Origin: Halichondria panicea
Lineage: Eukaryota; Porifera; Demospongiae; Suberitida; Halichondriidae
NCBI RefSeq assembly: GCF_963675165.1
Contig: NC_087381.1
Coordinates: 1,550,001 to 1,614,000 of the forward strand
Reading direction: 5' to 3'
Length of the DNA stretch: 64,000 bases
Of this stretch, positions 36,434 to 46,968 are shown piece by piece. The notes under the pieces were generated by a model. That model saw only the letters and a program-made list of their open reading frames with translations, did not search any database and was not told the DNA's origin. A program made the translations under genes and the position numbers. Each line of letters starts with the position of its first letter. Positions within the stretch are counted from its first letter, which is position 1.

Positions 36434-39022
36434 GGGAGTACTTCCTCAGGGGGAGGTGGTAAGAAGCCGAAGAGTTCGGCCAAAGATGTCCTGGCTGAGG
36501 CCGCCAAACACACCAACTATACTGAGGTGGCTCTCTTTGACAAGGTACACAGTACACAGTCTGTAGTCATGGCGACAACTATAAAACAGTGTGTACAATA
36601 GCAGTGCACGTGCACTAGTCTCGTCCCCACACCCACTTCCGCTCCTCATTAAGTGTCCATGTATGTGTAAGAAAAGGGCTACAAGTACATGTATACGTGC
36701 ATGTTCACATATAGCCCATAAACAACATGTTGCAACATACATATGTAAAATTCTCATAAGAAACATGAGAATTTTACGTATGTATGTTGCAGCACTGTAC
36801 ATGCTACATGCTGTATGTAGCGTACTGCCATTGAAAACTTTAATACATGTATAATTTACTTGTACATGAACATGGCCACACCCCCTCACAGATTCGTCGG
36901 GCATTTAAGAATCCGGATATCTACGATAATTTCCTCCGTTGTCTGGTGCTGTTTAATGAGGAAATTGTATCGAGACAAGAGCTGGTGCATCTCGTCACAC
37001 CGTTCCTGGGGTGAGTAGTCATGTGACACTGTCATGTAGTGGTCATGTGACCTTCATCATTGACAGGGTGTCTTTTAGCTTATCCATACTTTTAATTCTG
37101 CCCACCCGCTGCATGTACATGTTAACCATTTGTTTGTGCAATTGTATTGATCACCAGAATACAAGTTAAAACTGTTTGAACCCAACTTGACAATTTCGAT
37201 AGTTACCGATTCTACATTTTACTGAGTTGTACTACGTGTATATACGTGTACAAAAAAAGTACATGTACTGACTGTGACTGTAATAAAAGCCTTTATGTTG
37301 TGTCAATTTCATCCTACTTCCTGTATAGAAAGTTCCCTGAATTATTATCCTCGTTCAAGACGTTGCTGGGGTTCAAGGACCCTAGTCTAGTGGAGGCCTT
37401 GCCCTCATCGGGGGGGACCACCCCCTTCTCAAACAAGGAGAGGGTCACAGAGTTTGCTGCCGAGATAGGTAAGTACATGTGTACCATTAGTCAGCCTGGC
37501 TGTACGTGTTACGCATACATGTATTAGAGGGTGGCTGTATTATAGAGGGTGGCTGCTAACACAGGTACAAGCACATGCTATAGAGTCTCTGGACCATTAA
37601 CCAGGCTGTATTATAGAGGGTGGCTGCTAACACAGGTACAAGCACATGCTATAGAGTCTCTGGACCATTAACCAGGCTGTATTATAGAGGGTGGCTGCTA
37701 ACACAGGTCCAAACACATGCTATAGAGTCTCTGGACCATTAACCTGGCTGTATTATAGAGGGTGGCTGCTAACACAGGTCCAAACACATGCTATAGAGTC
37801 TTTGGACCATTAACCAGGCTGTATTATAGAGGGTGGCTGCTAACACAGGTCCAAACACATGCTATAGAGTCTTTGGACCATTAACCTGGCTGTATTATAG
37901 AGGGTGGCTGCTAACACAGGTCCAAGCACATGCTATAGAGTCTTTGGACCATTAACCAGGCTGTATTATAGAGGGTGGCTGCTAACACAGGTCCAAGCAC
38001 ATGCTATAGAGTCTTTGGACCATTAACCAGGCTGTATTATAGAGGGTGGCTGCTAACACAGGTCCAAGCACATGCTATAGAGTCTTTGGACCATTAACCA
38101 GGCTGTATTATAGAGGGTGGCTGCTAACACAGGTCCAAACACATGCTATAGAGTCTTTGGACCATTAACCTGGCTGTATTATAGAGGGTGGCTGCTAACA
38201 CAGGTCCAAGCACATGCTATAGAGTCTTTGGACCATTAACCAGGCTGTATTATAGAGGGTGGCTGCTAACACAGGTCCAAGCACATGCTATAGAGTCTTT
38301 GGACCATTAACCAGGCTGTATTATAGAGGGTGGCTGCTAACACAGGTCCAAGCACATGCTATAGAGTCTTTGGACCATTAACCAGGCTGTATTATAGAGG
38401 GTGGCCTGCTAACACAGGTCCAAGCACATGCTATAGAGTCTTTGGACCATTAACCAGGCTGTATTATAGAGGGTGGCCTGCTAACACAGGTCCAAACACA
38501 TGCTATAGAGTCTTTGGACCATTAACCTGGCTGTATTATAGAGGGTGGCTGCTAACACAGGTCCAAACCCATGCTATGGAGTCTTTGGACCATTAACCTG
38601 GCTGTATTATAGAGGGTGACTGCTAACACAGGTCCAAGCACATGCTATGGAGTCTTTGGGGACCATTAACCTGGCTGTATTATAGAGGGTGGCTGCTAAC
38701 ACAGGTCCAAACACAGCTACATGTATTTAGGCATTAAATAGGCAGTAACCTGCTTACATACATGTATATGTATACAATGCAATTGACAGGTTGTTTCACA
38801 GTATTATGATTTGACCAACCTGCCCACAGATTACAAGAGCTTGAAACGTCATGGTGCCAGTTACAGAGCCCTCCCTAAAACATACGCCCAACCGAAATGC
38901 TCCGGACGATCTCACATGTGTCAGGATGTGCTCAACGATACGTGGGTGTCATTTCCAATGTGGTCCGAAGATTCAACTTTTGAGGGCACCAGAAAAACTC
39001 AGTATGAGGAGTACATCTTCAG
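32913..39022 (+). CDS. SIN3: SIN3 transcriptional co-repressor scaffold, exons 1-11
   Basis: Exons: 32913-32939, 33077-33196, 34149-34291, 34646-34862, 35089-35226, 35435-35572, 35880-36059, 36431-36544, 36892-37010, 37329-37468, 38830-39022; all GT..AG and phase-consistent (509 residues). PAH1 is in exons 3-4 (about 55-124; [18 protein letters not shown]), PAH2 in exons 5-7 (200-285), PAH3 in exons 8-10 (345-418). Exon 11 starts the HDAC-interaction region ([17 protein letters not shown]). In exon 11 the acceptor CCCACAG at 38823-38829 was chosen because the earlier CACAG gives a stop. SIN3 is the nuclear scaffold that brings histone deacetylases to DNA-bound repressors. The ATG at 32913 has a fair context, but a more upstream start exon cannot be excluded. 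The gene continues at 60517. Confidence 0.93.
33001..33022. repeat. (CA)n tract in SIN3 intron 1
   Basis: A short CA run followed by CATA repeats; CA-rich sequence continues to the exon 2 acceptor. Confidence 0.9.
33523..34140. repeat. CA-rich minisatellite in SIN3 intron 2
   Basis: A unit of roughly 115-125 bp (AACCCTCTCTGCACACACC, then CTACACACTGATACACACAT, then CTCACAACCCTCCCTCC) is repeated about five to six times, separated by CACACA runs. It reaches almost to the exon 3 acceptor. Confidence 0.92.
36145..36430. repeat. CACACACACCC simple repeat in SIN3 intron 7
   Basis: Runs of CA punctuated by CCC fill the intron and end in a pure CA tract directly abutting the exon 8 acceptor (36429-36430). 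Confidence 0.95.
36731..36791 (+). other. 61-nt near-perfect hairpin in SIN3 intron 8
   Basis: Two 27-nt arms (36731-36757 and 36765-36791) pair with a single G-U wobble around a 7-nt loop. The left arm starts TGCAACATACATATG. It is transcribed as part of the SIN3 pre-mRNA. It might be a small-RNA precursor or the core of a very short MITE; no evidence separates these. Confidence 0.6.
37530..38715. repeat. 71-bp minisatellite, about 17 copies, in SIN3 intron 10
   Basis: The unit GGCTGTATTATAGAGGGTGG, CTGCTAACACAGGTCCAAGC, ACATGCTATAGAGTCTTTGG, ACCATTAACC repeats head to tail with a 71-bp period. A few 72-bp copies have GGCCTG for GGCTG. Variants (AGG/TGG before CTG, AAACAC/AAGCAC) alternate in blocks, showing unequal exchange. 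Confidence 0.97.
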
Positions 39023-40129
39023 GTGTGTACTATATAGATCAGGGATGTGCCCACTCTGGTCGGTGGTAGTGGTCGGTACTAGATATAGTACTAGTACTTT
39101 GTCTCTAGACAAAGAATAATCACCTTTTAGCTAGGCCTACAATAGTTGACTACATTTTAAGCTGTAAAAGAAGAACATTTGTGAGATTGTTCTTAGGCCC
39201 AGTTGACTACATGTTAGGCTGTAAAAAGGAACATTTGTGTGTTTGAATTTGTAAATAGCCACCACTTTGAAAATGATGTGCACATCACTGTTAATATAGC
39301 AGGTAATTTTGCATAGTGCAGATTTTCGTATAAACTATATATTTAGTTCAGTTTCCATGCTTGAGTAGTAGAATGTTGAATGATGTCATACATGTAGTAA
39401 TTACTACTTGAGTAGTTAACACGAGCATGCAGTTACATTGTAAATATTTCATATTTTTAATTTTTGGACAGATTAGAATGGTTACATACATGTAGGGCCA
39501 ATTGTGCAGTAATATTTCACCGTAATTGCGGTATTTGTAAATCTCCTTTACATGCATGCACGTACGTGATTCAGTAGCGCTTTGTACATGTACAGACATA
39601 ATTATACATACAGACTCGGTGTATACAAATTCTCGTATTACTATACATGTACGAATATACCAAATTAGCAGAAAACGTTGCGATCTGGCAAGGATCGTGA
39701 TGTCACCATACAAGTGTCATATATACATGTGTACGTATAGTACGTCTTTGCTACATATGTACATGTATCTAGTCAATAGCGAAATACAGCATATCTTTTT
39801 ACGGGACGCAATTTAGATCATGGCCGTTCATAGATCCCGGCCATATGGCACTTTTTTATCGGCTGACTAATTACACTGTACGTACATGCATACATGTATA
39901 TATGTACATGTACAGGAGTGCATTGTACAGTACAGAGCTAGCTAGCTACATGCAGACGTGTTTTAGTGGCAGCATGCATGTCATTTTAGTTCATAGTCTT
40001 GGAAAACTAATTCTGAGTTTAATGTTGGCGCAGTTTCCTGCATGAGTGCAAGTGCATACATTCCAGCAGTGTAATAATTATATACAATATGTATACTTAT
40101 GTATGTAGTATGTTTTCAATTCTAAAGTT
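39023..40129. other. Start of SIN3 intron 11 and 3' flank of family F gene 3
   Basis: No gene is visible. From about 39048 this sequence recurs near 48040-48366 plus 49223-50335 and again near 55631-57928, so it is the ancestral flank of the duplicated family F unit. It lacks the insertions at 48367-49222 and 49775-50111. Confidence 0.7.
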
Positions 40130-41542
40130 TTATCGTACGTACATCTCTATTATCTCAATGGGCGTGTCTTCATCTAGAAGAGCTTGATCAGCACAAATCC
40201 TCATCTCGATATCGTCTGTAGTTGGTTGAGGGAGTTGCTTGCAGAACCAAGGTGGGTTGTTGAACTCACAGCAAGTACTGTTACCCCCGCATCCCTGACC
40301 GTCCCAGAGTGGATCATCAGAATAGACGATATGAGTATTAGAAGTAATGAGCTGTCGACTTCCAGTTTCACAGAAGTAGTCTTGACCAATGAAGGGAGGT
40401 ACAACTCCAGTGTAGGTGAGGTCAGGTCTTGTGCAGGGACATACCTCTATAGTGGAGCGAGTTTCATCGATTGCATTCACAAATGTCCAGATGTGCTGAC
40501 GAGGCGACTGACCATGGGTTAGGCTCACACCATCAACGTAAACATCATCAATAGATAAAGCTCTGTTATTGAAATATGGAGTGAAAGCATCCGGAGTGGT
40601 ACTTTGATACGCAATAATTCGACCACAAACTTTCGAATACTCCACCCCATAAGTTGAATAGGTAGTGGAAGTACATCCTGCTGGTTCTTCTACTCGGCCA
40701 CAAGTACGCGATGGTGGTTCTGTTCTGGTTACCAGTCTCAATCCCTCTGGGCAGTTTTGGTTGGGATCAGTCATGTCGAGGTTGGCTACTCTCATCCATC
40801 CTCGGCCTCCTGCAGTGTTGCAGCTACAGCTTGTTCGATTCATGTCACAGTAGACCTGAACAGGAGAGCTAGTGGTGTTTCGAATCCAGTATTCTCCAGA
40901 TGGTCGGTCTTGAGGGATGTCACTACAAGAGCTAGCTGGGTTTCCTATTCTTGCTCCAGGATAGTATGCCATTGGACCTAACTCAGCAATATGGTTGTTC
41001 AGTTGCTCGTTAGTAGACTGTACTTGCTTATTAGTACTGCTCAGTTGCTCAGAAAAGTTGTTTTGAAGGAGCAAAATTGAATCACTGAGTTGAGCTTGTA
41101 GGATTTGAATCTGTTGACTGGATCGGTTGTTCAGTTGTTCGTTCATGGACTGTATTTGCTTATTGTTACTGCTCATCTGGTTCTTCAACTCTATATTGGT
41201 GTACACGAGTGCTGCCACAGCTACCAACAGAGACACAACAAAAGCTACGACGACAAGAATTGCAAACCATTTCTTACCAGATTCATTTTTAGCCACTTTT
41301 TGCCTTATTCTCTTTGTGTTGCTTTTGTTGTCCAGGACACTACTTTCGGTAGATTTAATATCTCCAGCAGTATTATGCTCTATGTATCCAGTGTTCTCAA
41401 CGGTACTGTACTCATTATCTTCGTCTGATTGGGTGAGACTTCTCTGGTGGATATTGTAAGCGGTGTTTTCCTGCGATATGGGGACTTGTGTGTCTCTTCT
41501 GTTGTTAGCATGCACAACATTGTAGGCAACATTTGGATCCAT
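40130..41542 (-). CDS. Fibrinogen-like type II membrane receptor, family F gene 3
   Basis: Single-exon gene of 470 residues, antisense inside SIN3 intron 11. The tail (1-91) has tyrosine motifs YNVV (Y7), YNIH (Y29), YSTV (Y45) and YIEH (Y53); VAYNVV fits the ITIM consensus. A membrane helix (about 93-114) is followed by a stalk (117-189) predicted to coil, in which NKQIQSMNEQLNN is repeated later as NKQVQSTNEQLNN. The Cys-rich head (201-470) opens NPASSCSDIP and SGEYWI and has YCDMN, VCGRIIAYQ, HIWTF, DYFCETG, WDGQGC, CCEFNNPPWFC, and an IEMYVR end. Expected at the cell surface with the head outside. Ligand and signalling partner unknown. Confidence 0.82.
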   Translation of the reverse strand: MDPNVAYNVVHANNRRDTQVPISQENTAYNIHQRSLTQSDEDNEYSTVENTGYIEHNTAGDIKSTESSVLDNKSNTKRIRQKVAKNESGKKWFAILVVVAFVVSLLVAVAALVYTNIELKNQMSSNNKQIQSMNEQLNNRSSQQIQILQAQLSDSILLLQNNFSEQLSSTNKQVQSTNEQLNNHIAELGPMAYYPGARIGNPASSCSDIPQDRPSGEYWIRNTTSSPVQVYCDMNRTSCSCNTAGGRGWMRVANLDMTDPNQNCPEGLRLVTRTEPPSRTCGRVEEPAGCTSTTYSTYGVEYSKVCGRIIAYQSTTPDAFTPYFNNRALSIDDVYVDGVSLTHGQSPRQHIWTFVNAIDETRSTIEVCPCTRPDLTYTGVVPPFIGQDYFCETGSRQLITSNTHIVYSDDPLWDGQGCGGNSTCCEFNNPPWFCKQLPQPTTDDIEMRICADQALLDEDTPIEIIEMYVR

Positions 41543-41904
41543 AATTCACTGTTGAAACTTGAAATAACTTCAATAATTCAGAACTCTGATACGTAAAAAA
41601 TACACAGGTTATTTACAATACTAGAAAGAACCTTCTAGAACACTAGTGGTACTTGTAACAGAAATGACTAAATAAGGACATGAAACTAGAAAGGAATCAC
41701 TAGAACTATAACACAACAGGTACAATACAGTATTGTCTTTATCTTAATGTTAGTTCCATACGGGAAGGATACCACAAAACTCTACCACTGGCTTGAAATA
41801 GTGTTACTATATAGACTTAGCTGAATGTTGGTAAGTGCAACACTCGATCGGTATACATGCATTTCCTTCTAGGTTTGTCTCAAGTCATTGACGCCAACAG
41901 TTAC

Positions 41905-42261
41905 AAGTTATGTTATAAGAGGCTTGCACGATACTAACAGAGACAGAACAAAAGCTATGACCGCAATAATTGTAAACCACTTCTTAGCACATTCGTTTTT
42001 AGCCAAGCCTTGCCGTATTTTCTTTGTATTGCTCAGAACGTCGGAGGTAGAATTAGTTTTTGTTGTAAACACTTCTCTGTTTATTGCATAGGCTGTGTTA
42101 TTTTTCGATGCAAACGTTTCTCTCTCATTGTTCTCAACCGTAGTGTAGCCATTATCTTGGGTAGAATCGTTATTGTAAGCAGTGTTTCCTTGCAATGCAG
42201 TGGCTTGTGTTTCTCTTCTCTTGTTGGCATGCGCAACTTTGTAGGCAGTGTTTAGCTCCAT
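41905..42261 (-). pseudogene. Family F N-terminal fragment: tail and membrane helix only
   Basis: Starts MELNTAYKVAHANKRRETQ and reads through a tyrosine-containing tail and a membrane helix (TIIAVIAFVLSLLV). It then leaves the family within a few codons and stops. No stalk or head is present. The tail is closest to that of gene 6. It could encode a 117-residue membrane stub, but a truncated duplicate is more likely. Confidence 0.75.
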
Positions 42262-42850
42262 AATTTAAAGTTGAAACTCTACCACTAACGAGGCTAGCTG
42301 TTACTGTGCATGAGGTTAAAGTAGTTGCCGTGTTTTATACTAAGTGTAGCACTCGGTAAATATTTCCCTTTCAGATTTGTCTAATGCATCGATGAGTTAC
42401 ATATTGTTGTGTGCACGGGAGGCTTGCATGGTGATTCTATCACTTGCTTGTTTGTTCTGACTGCTTGCATAATGATTCATTCATTTTGTCACTGCATGTG
42501 CATGATAACACAACACCTTCTACCATGGTTTAGTAGTAGCTTTATGTTACATGTATGTAGCTTTGACACTTCCACTGAGGCATTATTAGCACATTATTCA
42601 CGGTTTTTATTTTCAGATTAATAGCACTATTAAGTATGAAAATAACCCGCTATTATAATACGATACCGTACATTTCCTTTACATGCGCACGTACATTGTA
42701 GGTCAGTAGAACTGTGGTACTGTACATAATTATATGTACATGCGCAGACTCAGTGTATACCAATTCTCGTATTACTATATGTACTGTGTCAGTGTGGGAA
42801 TCCTGTTGCCGAACTTTTACTTCTGTTTAATACTTGAGGCTATATGACAC
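42262..42850. other. Diverged flank within the family F array
   Basis: No gene is visible. The part after about 42660 is an old copy of the family F 3' flank (compare 39530-39650), which resumes after the palindromic element. Confidence 0.5.
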
Positions 42851-43172
42851 CAAGAGTTTATGATAGAGAGAGAGTATCGAACGTAGGCATACTGTACATC
42901 AGATGTATGCGGAGAGTAACGTGACTTCCTGTATCTGTCACAAGCTTGGAATTTGCACACTGACCAATCCAGTGTGGGTGATGTAATCTATCAAGAAAGT
43001 AGATTACATCACCCACACTTGGATGGGTTGATAGATTACATCACCCACGCTTGGATTGGTCAGTGTGCAAATTCCAAGCTTGTGACAGATACAGGAAGTC
43101 ACGTTACTCTCCGCATACATCTGATGTACAGTATGCCTACGTTCGATACTCTCTCTCTATCATAAACTCTTG
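42851..43172. mobile_element. Palindromic MITE, inverted arms of about 145 bp
   Basis: CAAGAGTTTATG at 42851 is mirrored by CATAAACTCTTG at 43161-43172. The arms match almost perfectly to the centre, where a 30-bp word (GATAGATTACATCACCCAC and neighbours) is duplicated. TGACAC occurs on both flanks, so the target duplication is perhaps 6-8 bp. No coding capacity. Confidence 0.88.
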
Positions 43173-44529
43173 ATTGACACACAGTACAACTACTTATTTA
43201 GGTTGTTCTAGCTGTATTATAGGTGTTATTGGTACAGTTGTACATGTGCGAATAAACCAAATTAGCAAAATTATTTGCTATCTAAGTTTGCTATCTGGTT
43301 AGGATTGTGATGTCATCATACAAGTACCATATATATAAACTGTACGTATAGATTTTGGTTATATTAGCACTAGAAAAGTTTGCATGGTTTGATGCAAACC
43401 ATTGTAGTAATAATTATGATTATATCTTTTACGGTAGATCATAGCCATGCATAAAGTGTGTACATATATATACATACATAGAATCTAAATCCCACGGGGC
43501 ACTTTTTCATTTGATGAACTAGAGCACTAAAGTGCAAACCCTCGGCTGGTGACATGATTATAAAGAAACCAGAAGACTGATATAATGCAGTGCATATAGT
43601 GATGTTGTTATCATCATCATGCATGACTTGCACAGCAACTCAGGAGCAATAAAACTAAACCAGACTGGAGGCATGCTGAAACATTTGAGAACAGGTAGTA
43701 GTACTATAAATATATGCACTGTGGATTAGGATCACAGCAAAGAAGCATGGAGTCTCAGAGAAGTATGGCTCCAGGTCCTGCATGGATCCCAGTCAGCTAA
43801 AGCAAGCTTTCTGGTTTAGTGACCCTGTTCCAATATTGTTCCTGGTATATACAGCTTTCTACTTTAGTGACCCTGTTCCATTGTTTCTGGACCTGGTACA
43901 GGATCACTTCAGTTATAAGTAACGCATGTGCAAGTTCTGTTCAAGCTACATTTTGCTCGCTTTTATTAGACAATGAAGCTTTAACACCGAAAGCTGCCAC
44001 TATTAGAAGTACTGACTTGTTGTGTGGAGGCTACCCATGCTGTAAACGCAGTGCTAGAGCATCCAGGTAAGCAGACCCAGTCACAAGCTTCTTAGCTTTT
44101 GCTCGTTTTTATTTGACAACGAAGGTTTAACATGAAATTCTGCCACTATTAAAATTAATAACTTGTTGTATGAAGGCTATCCATGCTGTAAACGCAGTGC
44201 CATGGCATGCAGGTGAGTAGACTCACACATTACAAACAAACAAACAAACAGACCAACGGACTACTATACCCGTGGCCGCCCACGCGCGCCTCGGGTAATA
44301 AGCATTACGTCATATGTAATCTACACAATCATGTATATAGTTACTGGGAAGTATGCACAATCATGCATGTATAGAACTGGCTAGCTACAGGTGCATGTTG
44401 TAGGTGGTAGTGTCATTTACAGTAGTTCATATGGATTCAGAGTACAGTGTTAAACTTAGTGTTAAATGTGTTAGTGCCAAGTGCAATGTGCAGAATAATA
44501 ACAAAACGTACTATTTTCAGTTTGAATTT
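43173..44529. other. 3' flank of family F gene 4, with a tandem duplication
   Basis: The first 270 bp continue the old family F flank. At about 43950-44072 and 44098-44222 a segment of about 125 bp occurs twice (TTTTGCTCG...GCTGTAAACGCAGTGC) with roughly one base in seven changed. No gene is supported. Confidence 0.6.
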
Positions 44530-45939
44530 TTAGCGAACGTACATCTCCATTATCTCAATGGGTGTATCTTCATCTGGAAAACCTTGATCGAAACAAATCC
44601 TCATCTCGATATCGTCTGTAGTTGGTTGAGGGAGTTGCTTGCAGAACCACGGTGGATTGTTGAACTCACAGCAAGTACTGTTATCCGCGCAACCCTGACC
44701 GTCCCAGAGTGGATCGTTAGCGAAAAATCGTCCCCTATCGCCAGCCCCAGCGCCAGTCTCACAGAAATAATCTTGTCCGATGAAGGGTGGTACGGTTCCT
44801 AGGAAAGCATCGTTTGGACGTGTACAAGGACATCGGCTGGATTGGGTGTTAATGTTAGAGACAAACTCATCAATGGCGCACGCAAATGTCCAGATGTGTT
44901 GCCGTGGTGATTGTCCGTGTGTGAGACTGATTCCGTCAACGTAATCTCTGTCGATTGTCAGCGATGTTCTTCTTCGATGAAAAGGTGCAAAAGCATCCGG
45001 TCGACCATTTTGATACGATATGATTCGACCACACACATGCGAGTATTCCACTCCGTAAGTTTGAATTGGAAAAGACGTACAACCAGTTCTGAGTTCTCCT
45101 GTTCTACCACAAGTACGCAGTGGTGGCTCTGTCCTTATTGTAAGGTTGAATCCGTCTGGGCAGTTTTGGTTGGGATCGGTCATGTCGAGGTTGGCTACCC
45201 TCATCCATCCTCCTGCAGTGTTGCAGCTACAGCTTGTTCCATTCATGTCACAGTAGACCTGAACAAGAGAGCTAGTGGTGTTTCGAATCCAGTATTCTCC
45301 AGATGATCGGTCTTGAGGGATGTCACTACAAGAGCTAGCTGGGTTGTTGATTGTTCCAAGATAGAATGGCTCAAGTTCTTCAAGAATAGAATTTATGTTC
45401 TGAACATCTCTGAAAAGTATTTGTGAATTTTGTTGATCAGAAATGTTGTTTAGTATTATTGTGATTGATGTTATTTCTTGATTAACATTCCTTAACTCTA
45501 TGCTCGTGTGTACCAGTGCTGCCACAGCTAATGTAAGAGATAGTAGAGCAAATACAATAGCTAGGATGGATACAACTCTGTGGTGTTTTAGTTGAGTCGT
45601 CATTTGAGATGTGTTTGTTGTATGCTCATCTTTTCTCGTAGTTGTATTTGGCACTATGTATACATATTCGTCCGTTTCTTGTGTTTGACTGTCTTTCCGA
45701 ATTTTATTGGCATTTTCCACAATGTTATAGGCTGGATTTTTTTTACAACTTCTTTGTGTTTCAGTAGATGTCTCCACAATGTTGTAGGCAATGTTCTGAT
45801 CTGTAAGTGTTGCATATTTCTCATTATCGATGATGTTATAGGCAATATTCTCTTCCATTTGATGAGGGGAACCTTGCATTCCATGTTGTGTGACGTTCTT
45901 AGTAGTAGGAACAACATTGTAGGCTACATTAGACTCCAT
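44530..45939 (-). CDS. Fibrinogen-like type II membrane receptor with tyrosine-repeat tail, family F gene 4
   Basis: Single-exon gene of 469 residues. I use the ATG at 45939 (MESNVAYNVV), which matches the start of the other members; the frame stays open upstream to 46107 but that part looks non-coding. The tail (1-119) carries YNVV (Y7), YNII (Y34), YATL (Y42), YNIV (Y52), YNIV (Y71) and YVYI (Y92). Several fit the ITIM pattern (VAYNVV, IAYNII, IAYNIV), and Y42xxL with six residues before Y52xxV is close to an ITAM. A helix (about 121-144), a stalk and the Cys-rich head (199-469) follow. The head differs from genes 3, 5 and 6 in its middle third. Lies antisense in SIN3 intron 11. Confidence 0.82.
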   Translation of the reverse strand: MESNVAYNVVPTTKNVTQHGMQGSPHQMEENIAYNIIDNEKYATLTDQNIAYNIVETSTETQRSCKKNPAYNIVENANKIRKDSQTQETDEYVYIVPNTTTRKDEHTTNTSQMTTQLKHHRVVSILAIVFALLSLTLAVAALVHTSIELRNVNQEITSITIILNNISDQQNSQILFRDVQNINSILEELEPFYLGTINNPASSCSDIPQDRSSGEYWIRNTTSSLVQVYCDMNGTSCSCNTAGGWMRVANLDMTDPNQNCPDGFNLTIRTEPPLRTCGRTGELRTGCTSFPIQTYGVEYSHVCGRIISYQNGRPDAFAPFHRRRTSLTIDRDYVDGISLTHGQSPRQHIWTFACAIDEFVSNINTQSSRCPCTRPNDAFLGTVPPFIGQDYFCETGAGAGDRGRFFANDPLWDGQGCADNSTCCEFNNPPWFCKQLPQPTTDDIEMRICFDQGFPDEDTPIEIMEMYVR

Positions 45940-46968
45940 AATTGGAATTGTTAGCTGCTGCAAACTCTTTGGTTGTTGACAGCAGTTAGGACGTTTTTTT
46001 AACTTTCCTTCGTGACTTGTTGTACGATAGACTGACATGCACCTATATATATACTGCACACAGTGCCACATATACCTACAGTGTGAGTGGGTGTAGAGCA
46101 TGCACACATCATTATAGTGGACTTTTCCTTCCTGCTAACAGGATATGGGGGACACAAATATATGGCATCTTATAGTTGTTGTGTGTAATTTAATTAGGCC
46201 AGTATTTTAACCTTGCCTCCATGCATGCATGTACTTACACTAGTACTGCAACCTACATAATTATAATAATAGATGTATAATTAGAAATCTCTGCTTACAT
46301 GTATAATAGCATTCAAATCGTAGTTTACCTTTCCTTCCTGCTAACAGGATGCAGGGACACACACATACATTTATACAGACAGTGCACTCTCGCTAATCCT
46401 GTTCTCTCAAGTACGGTCACCTCAATATAACAGTCGTTTTGTTTCGTTTGGCACGTATTGCTACATACATTGTACATGTACATGTAGCTTGATCTTTGCT
46501 GCACAAAACTCGCCCTGAAATACGGTCACTCGCTATTCTATACCGGCCAGTTCTGGCTACCCCAAACTAGTTTTAATGTACGTTTGTTATGACCAGTTAT
46601 GACGTTTTGGGTGTGGTTTGGCAAAATCATTAACTTCAAGGTATAGGACCACTGTTTAGCCGCGGCTATTTTCTGAAATACAGCTACCTTCGCTATTCTG
46701 GCCCAAGGGTGACTGGATTAACGAGAGTCTACTGTACATAATCATGTATGCCCAGGAGTAGATAAGAGTAAGAGTGTTGAACTGCTGTAGTAATGTGGAA
46801 CCTTGACATGCGTCATCACTGTCAGCACTATTCAATTAATGAGTGCTGTTAAGTACACTGTGGTCTGTGGTTTGTTACACTGTGGTCTGTGGTTTGTAGC
46901 ACTGAACTGTGCAATCACAACATGTGCAGTTTCTGGGAAGTGTTGATAACATAACAATTAGTACTGAT

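Noticed and set aside
35927..36601. Overlapping long frames rich in Cys-Val-Gly or Thr-His-Pro
   Set aside because: Simple CACACACCC repeat in SIN3 intron 7 read in all frames.
38330..38596. Repeat-protein-like frame with a 24-residue period
   Set aside because: Three adjacent 72-bp variants of the 71-bp minisatellite stay in frame by chance; the array lies in an intron.
37530..38715. CRISPR-like look of the regular repeat
   Set aside because: Units are contiguous without unique spacers, and the context is an animal intron.
38801..38829. Alternative earlier acceptor for SIN3 exon 11 (after TTTCACAG)
   Set aside because: It gives an in-frame TGA; the later CCCACAG acceptor gives the conserved EIDYKSLKR junction.
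40130..41542. Family F as fibrillar collagens
   Set aside because: The start of the head (NPASSC, SGEYWI, YCDM) resembles both fibrinogen and collagen C-terminal domains, but there are no Gly-X-Y repeats.
45940..46107. Upstream extension of family F gene 4 (same for gene 5 at 51695-51862)
   Set aside because: The 56 extra codons have no counterpart in genes 3 and 6, and the family start ME(S/P)NVAYNVV follows.
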